DNA of 64,000 bases from Chloroflexia bacterium SDU3-3 (GTDB lineage: Bacteria > Chloroflexota > Chloroflexia > Chloroflexales > Roseiflexaceae), in contig WBOU01000009.1 in the NCBI GenBank assembly GCA_009268125.1, forward strand, positions 1 to 64,000. Reading direction: 5' to 3'. The translations under genes and the position numbers were made by a program. Below are positions 8,605-16,222 of the stretch, piece after piece (position 1 is the first letter of the stretch; every line of letters starts with the position of its first letter). The notes under the pieces are model-generated. The model was not told the origin of the DNA and ran no database searches. It saw only the letters and a list, made by a program, of their open reading frames with translations.

Positions 8605-10167
8605 CTAGGCGCGCGAGCGGGCCAGGCTGGTGCGACGGACCACCGGCGGCACCTGACGACGAAGCGCAGAGCCAGCGCGGCGGCGGGGGGCCACCACCTG
8701 GGCGGCCTCGCGCACGCGGGCGGGCGTGGCCACCGGGGTTGGCTCCAGGGCCTCGCGGTTGTAGCCCAGCAGGCTCATGATCTGGGCCACGCTCTGCGGC
8801 AAGATCTCGCGCATCACCAGCTGGTCGCCATCCTGCTCGATGATGATCCGGCGCATCTCGGGGCTGAGGCAGTGGTGGGCCGCGCCCTTGCCCGAGATCA
8901 TCTGCTGGTATGCGCCCACGCCGAACACCGCGAAGATCAGGCCCTCGCCCTCGGCGGGCATCACCAGCGGCTCGTGGCCGGGGCGAGGGAAGAGGTCGTC
9001 GGAGTCGCAGGTGCGGCGTCCGCCCAGGCGCACCGACTGCGACTCCGTCTCCCAGCCATCGAGCGGCAGCACCATGAACTTCTGATCTTCCACGATCAGC
9101 ATGTCGGGCAGCGAGACCATCATCGAACCGTTAACCAGATACCACGGCTCCATGTCGGCCTGGGCCTCCTTCACCGCGCCCACCTGCATCAGGTAGACGC
9201 TGTGCGAGGCCACGGTGTAGCGGCCAAACTCGCCCATCACATCGGGCTGGGGCACGCCGTGCTCGGCGGTGATAGCGGCCAGCGTGCGCATCAGGCGGGC
9301 TAGGAACTGCGTGTAGTCGAACTGGAAACCCAGCTCGTAGGCGGATGTGGGCATGCCGCCGCCGAAGTTGAACATGTGCAGCGAGGGCACCTGCTGGCGC
9401 ACGCGGCTGTAGTTGATGGCCGAGCGGGCCAGCCGCGCCATCCAGCCGTCCATATCCTCGATCTGGCTGCCGACCATGGCGTGGTAGACCACGATCTGGT
9501 GGGGGGTACCCGCCACGCGCCGCGCGGCCAGGGCGATCTCCTCCTGGGTCAGGCCGAAGCGCTCGCCGCCGGGGTGGGCGGGGTTCACCGTCTCGGCGGC
9601 GTGGCGCTCGCGCACGCCCAGCAGCAGCGGCTTCGAGCAGTGGGCGAGGTAGGCATCCAGCTCCTCAAGGTCGTCGAGGATCGGGACGATGTTAGCGAAC
9701 CCGGCCTCGCGCAGCGTCACGATCGCGTCGATGTAGTTGCGCTCCTTCGAACCATTGCAGAAGATATAGCGGCTCTCGGGCAGGATGCCCTGCCGCCACA
9801 GGTGGTGGGCGATCACCACATCGGCAGCCGACGAGGTCTCGTACTGGGCACCGGCATTCATGGCCGTGCGCACGACCTCCTCGGCAAAGTTGGCCTTGGT
9901 GGCATAGGCGTACAAGAACGCACCGCGATAGCCAGTCTGGGCGCGGGCAGCATCGGCGTAGCCGTGCATGCGCTCGACCTGGGCGGTGATCAGCGGGCAG
10001 TAGGCGATCTCCAGCGGCGCGCCATAGCGCTCGGCCAGCGCGCTCAGATCGACCTCATCCGCGAGTAGCAAACGTCCATCCCGGCGACTGAGAAAATCAG
10101 TCAGGGCACCATCGGCTGTGATGCCATAGCGATTCTGAAGGTAATCGAGATAGGTCTGCTTGCTCAA
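8605..10167 (-). CDS. speA: PLP-dependent decarboxylase, arginine decarboxylase (SpeA)-like
   Basis: A 520-residue fold-III PLP decarboxylase. The N-terminal alanine-racemase-type barrel carries the PLP lysine near residue 91 (AYATKANFAEEV), ETSSAADV, IFCNGSKE, and the Gly-rich phosphate loop FNFGGGMPTS. The C-terminal beta domain has CDSDDLFPRPG, in which the Cys-Asp is the usual catalytic pair. The sequence best fits biosynthetic arginine decarboxylase (agmatine for polyamines), though SpeA is usually longer; other fold-III decarboxylases remain possible. The start is a TTG: it follows AAGGAGGG by about 9 nt and gives MSKQTYLDYLQNRYGI. The in-frame ATG 42 codons upstream adds a Ser/Ala-rich tail and lacks such a site. 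The Arg-rich C-terminal tail (about 45 residues) is unusual. Expression may be gated by the terminator at 10417. Confidence 0.75.
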   Translation of the reverse strand: MSKQTYLDYLQNRYGITADGALTDFLSRRDGRLLLADEVDLSALAERYGAPLEIAYCPLITAQVERMHGYADAARAQTGYRGAFLYAYATKANFAEEVVRTAMNAGAQYETSSAADVVIAHHLWRQGILPESRYIFCNGSKERNYIDAIVTLREAGFANIVPILDDLEELDAYLAHCSKPLLLGVRERHAAETVNPAHPGGERFGLTQEEIALAARRVAGTPHQIVVYHAMVGSQIEDMDGWMARLARSAINYSRVRQQVPSLHMFNFGGGMPTSAYELGFQFDYTQFLARLMRTLAAITAEHGVPQPDVMGEFGRYTVASHSVYLMQVGAVKEAQADMEPWYLVNGSMMVSLPDMLIVEDQKFMVLPLDGWETESQSVRLGGRRTCDSDDLFPRPGHEPLVMPAEGEGLIFAVFGVGAYQQMISGKGAAHHCLSPEMRRIIIEQDGDQLVMREILPQSVAQIMSLLGYNREALEPTPVATPARVREAAQVVAPRRRAGSALRRQVPPVVRRTSLARSRA

Positions 10168-10416
10168 CTCTTGCGGCCCTCCTTGGGGTGATGATGAATA
10201 CACCGACAGCGAGCAGCCCTGGGCGGATGCGTGGCCCAGGGCGGAAGGTGCGGCATGCGCGGCGGTGCCTGCGCTGGTGGCGCGGGCGGGCATGCACAGT
10301 GAAGATTCGTGGGTTGGGAAGCGATCGATTGCTTGTACCTCCTATCAGTGAACGCAGGCGCAGGCGCGCCAGCAGCGGGACCAGATCTGGTTCACCGCAC
10401 GCACTGACAGGGGCAC

Positions 10417-10442
10417 AAAAAACCCACACCTAGCGGCGTGGG
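10417..10442 (-). terminator. intrinsic terminator upstream of the decarboxylase gene
   Basis: On the minus strand CCCACGCC pairs with GGTGTGGG (one G-U) around a 4-nt loop, then six T. It lies about 250 nt before the decarboxylase start and downstream of a consensus promoter. It would therefore either end a separate RNA or act as an attenuator. Confidence 0.8.
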
Positions 10443-10726
10443 GGAAGGTACTTGCAGCAAGTTTGCGCGCCGACTAGCGGCGCATGGACATGGCAGCAGA
10501 CACCGAACCACCCGGCAGGTGAGTCAGTGGCGCGAGTCGAACCTGTTCGAAACGCACTAAATTGCCTTGCCCGTCCATATAGCCTCGGCAAAAGCCCCCG
10601 GAGCACCAACCCGAATGGCTACGCGAAGGTACCATTCACCCTGGCATTTCGCAATACCCGGTTGCCTAGAGAGGCGGTCAGGTATGCGCCGGAAGCACGG
10701 ATACGGTGGTGATTTCAATTCACCAA
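10417..10726 (-). ncRNA. putative structured RNA or attenuated leader of the decarboxylase gene
   Basis: A consensus promoter (10733-10760) and an intrinsic terminator (10417-10442) bracket about 300 nt on the minus strand. Visible hairpins, in transcript order, are TGGTGA/TCACCA at the 5' end, GAATGGTAC/GTA-g-CCATTC (one bulge), GCGCCG/CGGCGC, and the terminator. A 53-codon ATG frame (complement 10474-10635, ending ...SMSMRR) fits inside, with no clear ribosome site for its first ATG. I could not match the region to tmRNA, RNase P RNA, SRP RNA, 6S RNA, a T-box or a known riboswitch. No other gene is seen between 10168 and 10866; the leader from 10168 to 10416 shows nothing conserved apart from the TTG Shine-Dalgarno. 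Confidence 0.5.
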
Positions 10727-10732
10727 TGCGGT

Positions 10733-10760
10733 ATTATAGCGGTTTTCCGCCACTTGTCAA
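10733..10760 (-). promoter_or_regulatory. consensus sigma-70 promoter
   Basis: Minus strand: TTGACA, 16 bp, TATAAT, with both boxes perfect. It is the only perfect two-box match noticed in this window. It fires toward the putative RNA and the decarboxylase. Confidence 0.85.
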
Positions 10761-10866
10761 TAGATCGTTCACGACATGTTTTAGCCGATCCGGATGCCTT
10801 ATCTCAGCATTTCCCGCCCAGCGATGTCCGCTAGGGCCTAGGTGTTCTCAATCCACAGAAAATCTC

Positions 10867-10943
10867 TACCACTCAAGAATCCAAGACACCAAGGAACAAA
10901 AGGGGGCAAATGCCACGAAGGCGCAAAGCCACGAAGGCGCAAA
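10867..10943 (-). repeat. dispersed CCAAG/CTTGG intergenic repeat, copy 1, with a 16-bp tandem repeat
   Basis: The segment contains CCAAGACACCAAGGAACAAA and then AGGGGGCAAAT, closely matching the copy at 53541. It is followed by GCCACGAAGGCGCAAA twice in tandem (10912-10943). It lies in non-coding sequence upstream of the zinc-ribbon gene promoter. Confidence 0.7.
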
Positions 10944-11041
10944 ACCGCTGCGCCCAAGATGCATACGATGCAAAAAGACAGCAGACAGAACCCATAGACC
11001 CTGGGCCACGACAAGGGCGGCACCTACCGTGGCGCAGGGTA

Positions 11042-11050
11042 TGCTATACT
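11042..11050 (+). promoter_or_regulatory. extended -10 promoter
   Basis: TGC-TATACT lies about 40 bp before the start codon of the zinc-ribbon protein. No convincing -35 is visible. Confidence 0.55.
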
Positions 11051-11089
11051 GATGCGGCAAATAGCCCCACACACAACGAGGAGGATGGT

Positions 11090-11476
11090 ATGGTCGAGCG
11101 TATCTGCCCGTCCTGCCAGCAGGGCAACCCTGCGGAAGATCGCTTCTGTGGAAAGTGCGGCGCGGCGCTGGAGCGGCTGGAGCTGGCGCCTCGGCAGCAG
11201 CACGCGATCACGATCGCCGGGCGGAGCCTGCCGGTGACATGGCAGCAGGTGGGCAAGACAGCGGCGCTGGGCGCGGCCACCGTACTGGCCGAGGTGGGCA
11301 TGGCCTGGCTGCGGCGGCGGATGGCCCAGGGCGCAGCCGACCGCGTGGCGATTGAGCGACCGCAGCGCAGCGCAGCGCCAAGCCAGCAGCGCAACACGCC
11401 ACGCAACGCGGTGACGATCATCAGCAAGAGCGTGACCCAGATCTTCTACCCCGATGATGAGAAGATGGCTCGCTGA
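11090..11476 (+). CDS. zinc-ribbon protein with central hydrophobic segment
   Basis: A 128-residue protein. The N-terminus is a classic zinc ribbon of two CxxC knuckles (CPSCQQGNPAEDRFCGKCG). A moderately hydrophobic stretch follows at about 55-75 (VGKTAALGAATVLAEVGMAW), and the C-terminal tail is basic and Ser/Gln-rich. The ATG follows CGAGGAGGA by about 6 nt. It directly precedes the MoxR/VWA operon but has its own promoter and a 188-nt gap, so co-function is only a guess. Zinc-ribbon proteins of this kind are often membrane-associated or regulatory; no function can be assigned. Confidence 0.7.
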   Translation: MVERICPSCQQGNPAEDRFCGKCGAALERLELAPRQQHAITIAGRSLPVTWQQVGKTAALGAATVLAEVGMAWLRRRMAQGAADRVAIERPQRSAAPSQQRNTPRNAVTIISKSVTQIFYPDDEKMAR

Positions 11477-11567
11477 TCGGCGAAAAAGTGGTTTTCGAGC
11501 GGTTCAGATCATCAGATGATAACCAGCTAACTCTCATCCCGCTCCAATAGACGCCATCCGCCTAACG

Positions 11568-11576
11568 TGCTATGCT
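11568..11576 (+). promoter_or_regulatory. extended -10 promoter of the MoxR/VWA operon
   Basis: TGC-TATGCT lies 89 bp upstream of the first operon gene. No clear -35 is visible. It is the best candidate start for the operon. Confidence 0.45.
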
Positions 11577-11664
11577 GAACAAAAGAAACTTTTTCATGGC
11601 GTAAGACGTCTTTATCGGTGAAAGAATCGGCGGCACAACGGGCTTAGCGGAACGGAACAGGACT

Positions 11665-13338
11665 ATGGCGCAGGCGATTGTGACAAGAAATGATATCCAG
11701 CGGCGGCTCCAACCCATGGCGATGCGGCTAAGGCTGCGCGATACCATTCTTCTTGGAAGCAAAACCCTGTGGATGCCCCTCGCGCTCAGCGCGCTCATCC
11801 AGCTGATCGGCCATCTCGCTCCCATCCCCCAGCTTCTGCTCATCACATGTGCCCCGCCGCTGATCTGGCTTCTGGCCATGGTCGGCTTCCTGACGCTGCG
11901 GCCCATGCCTGTGGCCCAGGTGGCGCAGCGGGTCGACGGCCTGCTCGACCTGCGTGAGCGGCTGGCCACCGCGCTGGAGCTAGGCGGGCGCGCCGAGCAC
12001 GGGCCGGTGGATGATGAGCAGCAGGAAGATGCCCGCAGCGTCGCCCGCCAGATCCGCCCTCAGCAAGTGCCACTGATCTTCGACCGGCGCATGCTAGGGG
12101 CCGCGCTGGCCGCGCTGGCCTGCGTGCTGGCCCTGGTATTGCTTCCCAATCCGCAGGTGGCGGTGCTGGCGCAGCAGGCCGCCGTGCGCCAGAGCCTGCA
12201 GCAGGCCGCTCAGCAGATCGAGCAGGCCCGCCAGCAGATCGCCCAGGACACCTCGCTGTCGCCCGAGGAGCAGGCTGCGCTTGAGAAAGAGCTGGCCGCG
12301 CTGGAGCAGAAGCTGCGCGAGAATGGCGGCAACCGCGAGCAGGCGCTAGCCGATATTTCCACCGCCGAGGCCCGGCTCCAGCAGCGGATCAACCCGAACG
12401 CCGATGCCCAGAAGGCCGCTATGGATCAGATGGCCCAGAGCCTGCAGTCGCTGGCCGAGCAGCAGGGCCAGCCAAACACCAGCGCCAGCGCCGCCGAGCA
12501 GCTGCGGGCACTGGCCGACCGGCTGGAGCAGATGACGCCTGAGCAGCGCCAGCAGGCCGCACAAGCGCTGCAGCAGCAAGCCAACCAGCTGGCCCAGAGC
12601 AACCCGCAGATGAGCCAGGGGCTGGCCAGCGCGGCCCAGGCAATGCAGGGCAACGACGTGCAGGCCGCGCAGCAGGCGCTCCAGCAGGCCCAGCAGCAAG
12701 CCCAGCAGCAAGCCCAGCAGCAGCAGGCCCAACAAGCGACAGAGCGGTCGCTCTCGCAGGTGCAGCAAAGCCGCGAGCAGGTGGCACAGGCAGGCCAGCA
12801 GAGCCAGCAGGCCCAGCAGGGCCAGCAGCAGCAGGGCCAGCAGCAGGGCCAGCAGCAGCAAGGTCAACAGGGCCAACAGGGACAGCAGGGCCAACAGGGC
12901 CAACAAGGACAGCAGGGCCAAGGACAGCAGGGCCAGGGACAGGGCCAGCAAGGATCGCGGCCAGCGAATGGCCAGGGCGGAGGCGACGCCAACAGCCAAA
13001 ACCAGGGCGGGCAGACCGGCAGCGGCAAGAGCGGCAGCGGCCAAGACGGCGGCAGCGGCCAGGGCAACGAGGCCGGCGACATGATCTACCAGCCCTACAA
13101 CCCGAACGCCAAGCCGGGCGACCCCGACTATGTGCAGGGACAGCAGAACGGCCAGGGCCAGACCCAGGTGCAGCAGGGCCAAAGCCCGCTGCCGGGCGTG
13201 GCCAACGAGTCGCAGGTGCCCTACGAGCAGGTTTTCCCGCAGTACCAGCAGTCGGCCAGCGAGGCGCTCGATCAGAACGCCATCCCCTCCCACCTGAAGG
13301 GCTATATTCGCGACTATTTCTCGGAGCTTGAGCCATAG
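11665..13338 (+). CDS. Gln-rich membrane protein, first gene of the MoxR/VWA operon
   Basis: A 557-residue protein. Two N-terminal hydrophobic segments (about 32-52 and 55-75) are followed by a soluble loop and a third membrane segment (about 140-160, MLGAALAALACVLALVLLP). Residues about 165-370 are a long Gln/Ala-rich, probably coiled-coil region. Residues about 370-440 are almost pure Gln-Gly low complexity (repeated QQGQ), then Gly/Ser-rich linker. The last 50 residues regain normal composition (VPYEQVFPQYQQSASEALDQ ... HLKGYIRDYFSELEP) and look like a conserved tail. The architecture resembles DUF4175-like proteins found with MoxR/VWA operons, but I cannot confirm the family. Function is unknown; the coiled coil may scaffold the VWA proteins. 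Only a weak Shine-Dalgarno is seen. Confidence 0.7.
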   Translation: MAQAIVTRNDIQRRLQPMAMRLRLRDTILLGSKTLWMPLALSALIQLIGHLAPIPQLLLITCAPPLIWLLAMVGFLTLRPMPVAQVAQRVDGLLDLRERLATALELGGRAEHGPVDDEQQEDARSVARQIRPQQVPLIFDRRMLGAALAALACVLALVLLPNPQVAVLAQQAAVRQSLQQAAQQIEQARQQIAQDTSLSPEEQAALEKELAALEQKLRENGGNREQALADISTAEARLQQRINPNADAQKAAMDQMAQSLQSLAEQQGQPNTSASAAEQLRALADRLEQMTPEQRQQAAQALQQQANQLAQSNPQMSQGLASAAQAMQGNDVQAAQQALQQAQQQAQQQAQQQQAQQATERSLSQVQQSREQVAQAGQQSQQAQQGQQQQGQQQGQQQQGQQGQQGQQGQQGQQGQQGQGQQGQGQGQQGSRPANGQGGGDANSQNQGGQTGSGKSGSGQDGGSGQGNEAGDMIYQPYNPNAKPGDPDYVQGQQNGQGQTQVQQGQSPLPGVANESQVPYEQVFPQYQQSASEALDQNAIPSHLKGYIRDYFSELEP

Positions 13339-13421
13339 CGCAGATCGGACACACCAGACACCACGACCACCGCTCTGCCATAGCGCAGCCGCACCAAGCC
13401 GTGCGGCCTAGGAAAGATACT

Positions 13422-13622
13422 ATGTTTGTGTATGTATTAGAGGGACTCCTCGCAGCGCTGATCATCGTCGGGAGCGCAACCATTGTCTGGGGGGTGCGCG
13501 CATTCAACCTGCCGACCAAGATCACCACGATCGCTTTTGCTATCACCGCTGTCTCGTGGGTGGCCTTTCTGATCACTACTATCAGCTTTACCGTACGCAG
13601 CTTTGTTGTGCCCAGCGCCTAG
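13422..13622 (+). CDS. small two-helix membrane protein
   Basis: A 66-residue, almost wholly hydrophobic protein with two predicted membrane helices (about 5-25 and 36-58) and a short polar linker (NLPTK). The ATG follows AGGAAAG by 5 nt. It lies between the Gln-rich protein and MoxR on the same strand, so it is probably a small subunit of the same membrane system. No family is recognised. Confidence 0.65.
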   Translation: MFVYVLEGLLAALIIVGSATIVWGVRAFNLPTKITTIAFAITAVSWVAFLITTISFTVRSFVVPSA

Positions 13623-13665
13623 CCCCAGGGCAGCGCCACACGCACACCTATAAGTAGGAGCAGCT

Positions 13666-14664
<999 letters not shown>

Positions 14665-14846
14665 GTTTCTTGTCTGCGCGCGTTCTCTACCCTACGCTGC
14701 TTGCTGTGGCTCACGCCAGAGGACATATATGGTTGCTTCCTAATCAACCCAACGATATGTCAAGATCTACCATGACGTCCCTGAGCTAGCTGCTGGTATG
14801 CCCCCCACCCACCCAACGCGCGGGATGTAGCAGGGGAGGATACCCA

Positions 14847-15227
14847 ATGATTCGTGTTCCAGGGCTTATTGTCGGGCTGATCTGCGCACTCATTCTGAAC
14901 ATTGTTCTGTTTGTCATTGCTGGCCACACCAGCGCCACCTACATCTTCACCGTCGGCCTGCCGCTGAGCGCGCTGGTGGGGGGCTACCTCGCCGGGCGCT
15001 GGGCCATCCGCCCGCCTGTGGTGCCCGGCATGAGCGTAGGCATGCTGGTGGTGGCCACCCAGATGGGCATGGGCATGGGCACCCAGGCCAATCTATTCGC
15101 CTATGTCTCGCTGATGGTGGTGCTGCTTGAGCTAATCGGCGCGATCTGCGGCGGCATGATCGGCACGCTGGTGGCGCGGCGCACAGCGGACGAGCCGCTG
15201 CGCGAGCCGCTCTTCCGCCTGCCATAG
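14847..15227 (+). CDS. small polytopic membrane protein
   Basis: A 126-residue protein with about four hydrophobic helices (near 4-24, 31-51, 58-75 and 83-108), a Met-rich third helix (MGMGMG) and a short charged C-terminus. A strong Shine-Dalgarno (GGGGAGG) precedes the ATG. The 183-nt gap from moxR is the longest in the operon and may hold an internal start site, but no convincing promoter is seen. No family is assigned. Its position between MoxR and DUF58 suggests a membrane component of the system. Confidence 0.65.
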   Translation: MIRVPGLIVGLICALILNIVLFVIAGHTSATYIFTVGLPLSALVGGYLAGRWAIRPPVVPGMSVGMLVVATQMGMGMGTQANLFAYVSLMVVLLELIGAICGGMIGTLVARRTADEPLREPLFRLP

Positions 15228-15285
15228 CCCGACCGCCGCACCACGCTGGGCGCGGCACACCCCGCGCCCAGCCCCAAGGAGCGCT

Positions 15286-16176
15286 ATGACCACAACCACC
15301 GCACCGCCGCTCTTCGACGCCGCCTTCGTGCGCAAGCTCGACCGCTTGGCGCTGCTGACCCGTCACGCCATGCTGGGCGAGACCCAGGGCGAGCGGCGAA
15401 GCCCGCGCCGGGGCAGCTCGGTTGAGTTCGCGGACTTCCGCCCCTACACGGTGGGCGACGACATCCGCCAGATCGACTGGAACCTCTACGCCCGCATGGA
15501 GCGCTTTTTCCTCAAGCTGTTCGTGGCCGAGGAGGAGCTGAGCATCCACCTGCTGGTAGATAACAGCGCATCCATGGCCTGGGGCGACCCCGACAAGCTG
15601 CACTTCGCACGGCAGGCGGCTGGTGCGTTTGGCTACATCGCGCTCTCCAGCCTGGACCGGGTGACGGTGACGGCCTTCGCAAACGAGGGCGGGCGCGTGC
15701 TGCCGAGCGTGCGCGGCAAGCGCGGGGCCTTCCCGCTATTCGACTTTTTGCAGAAGCTGCCTGTGGGTCGCGGCGGCAGCTTCGCCGAGGCCTGCAGGCG
15801 CTACGCGCGCACCGCACGTAACCCCGGCCCGCTGCTGCTCTGCTCCGACCTGATGGACCCGCAGTGGGAGGAGGGCCTGCGCGCGCTCACCACCCGGCCC
15901 TTCGAGATCACGGTCATCCACACGCTCGCGCCGCAGGAGATCGAGCCGACGCTGGAGGGCGACTTCCGGCTGCTGGATGCCGAGGGCGGCGAGCCGATCG
16001 AGATCACCGCCGACCTTGAGACCCTGCGGCGCTACCAGGAGGGCCTGCGCCAGTGGCGCGGCGAGATCGAGTCATTCTGCAGCGGTCGCGGCATCGCCTA
16101 CATCTTCGCCGACACCGCAATCCCGATCGAAGAGTTCGTGCTGACCCACATGCGACGTCGCGGCGCGATCCGCTAA
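15286..16176 (+). CDS. DUF58 domain protein (VWA-like)
   Basis: A 296-residue DUF58 protein. The conserved DUF58 core is clear: GERRSPRRGSSVEFADFRPY (about 36-55), then GDDIRQIDWNLYAR. It is followed by a VWA-like fold with an intact MIDAS start D92-N-S-A-S (LLVDNSASM). DUF58 proteins are the usual second member of MoxR operons and are thought to bind the ATPase or a substrate through the MIDAS metal. There are no membrane helices, so it is probably cytoplasmic. The Shine-Dalgarno AAGGAG precedes the ATG. Confidence 0.9.
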   Translation: MTTTTAPPLFDAAFVRKLDRLALLTRHAMLGETQGERRSPRRGSSVEFADFRPYTVGDDIRQIDWNLYARMERFFLKLFVAEEELSIHLLVDNSASMAWGDPDKLHFARQAAGAFGYIALSSLDRVTVTAFANEGGRVLPSVRGKRGAFPLFDFLQKLPVGRGGSFAEACRRYARTARNPGPLLLCSDLMDPQWEEGLRALTTRPFEITVIHTLAPQEIEPTLEGDFRLLDAEGGEPIEITADLETLRRYQEGLRQWRGEIESFCSGRGIAYIFADTAIPIEEFVLTHMRRRGAIR

Positions 16177-16222
16177 GAGCTACCGCGCCAGGCCGTGTGG
16201 CCTGGCGCGGCCCCACACCACT

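Noticed and set aside
10530-10560. tRNA or tmRNA T-arm suggested by GGTTCGACTC on the minus strand
   Set aside because: The flanking bases do not form a 5-bp T stem, no acceptor stem or CCA is visible, and no tmRNA tag or 5' motif was found.
10610-10660. T-box antiterminator (AGGGTG ... GGTACC ... CGCG on the minus strand)
   Set aside because: Insertions break the 14-nt T-box consensus, and the same bases form an independent hairpin (GAATGGTAC/GTAgCCATTC).
10681-10715. SRP RNA helix 8, because of GGTCAGG followed by CCGGAAG on the plus strand
   Set aside because: The spacing is wrong and the AGCAGC side of the conserved loop is missing.
12346-13576. Two long minus-strand frames (Leu-rich and Pro/Ala-rich) opposite the Gln-rich gene
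   Set aside because: Reverse translation of CAG repeats yields Leu- or Cys/Trp/Pro-rich strings. The forward frame has a membrane-protein N-terminus and a normal C-terminal tail.
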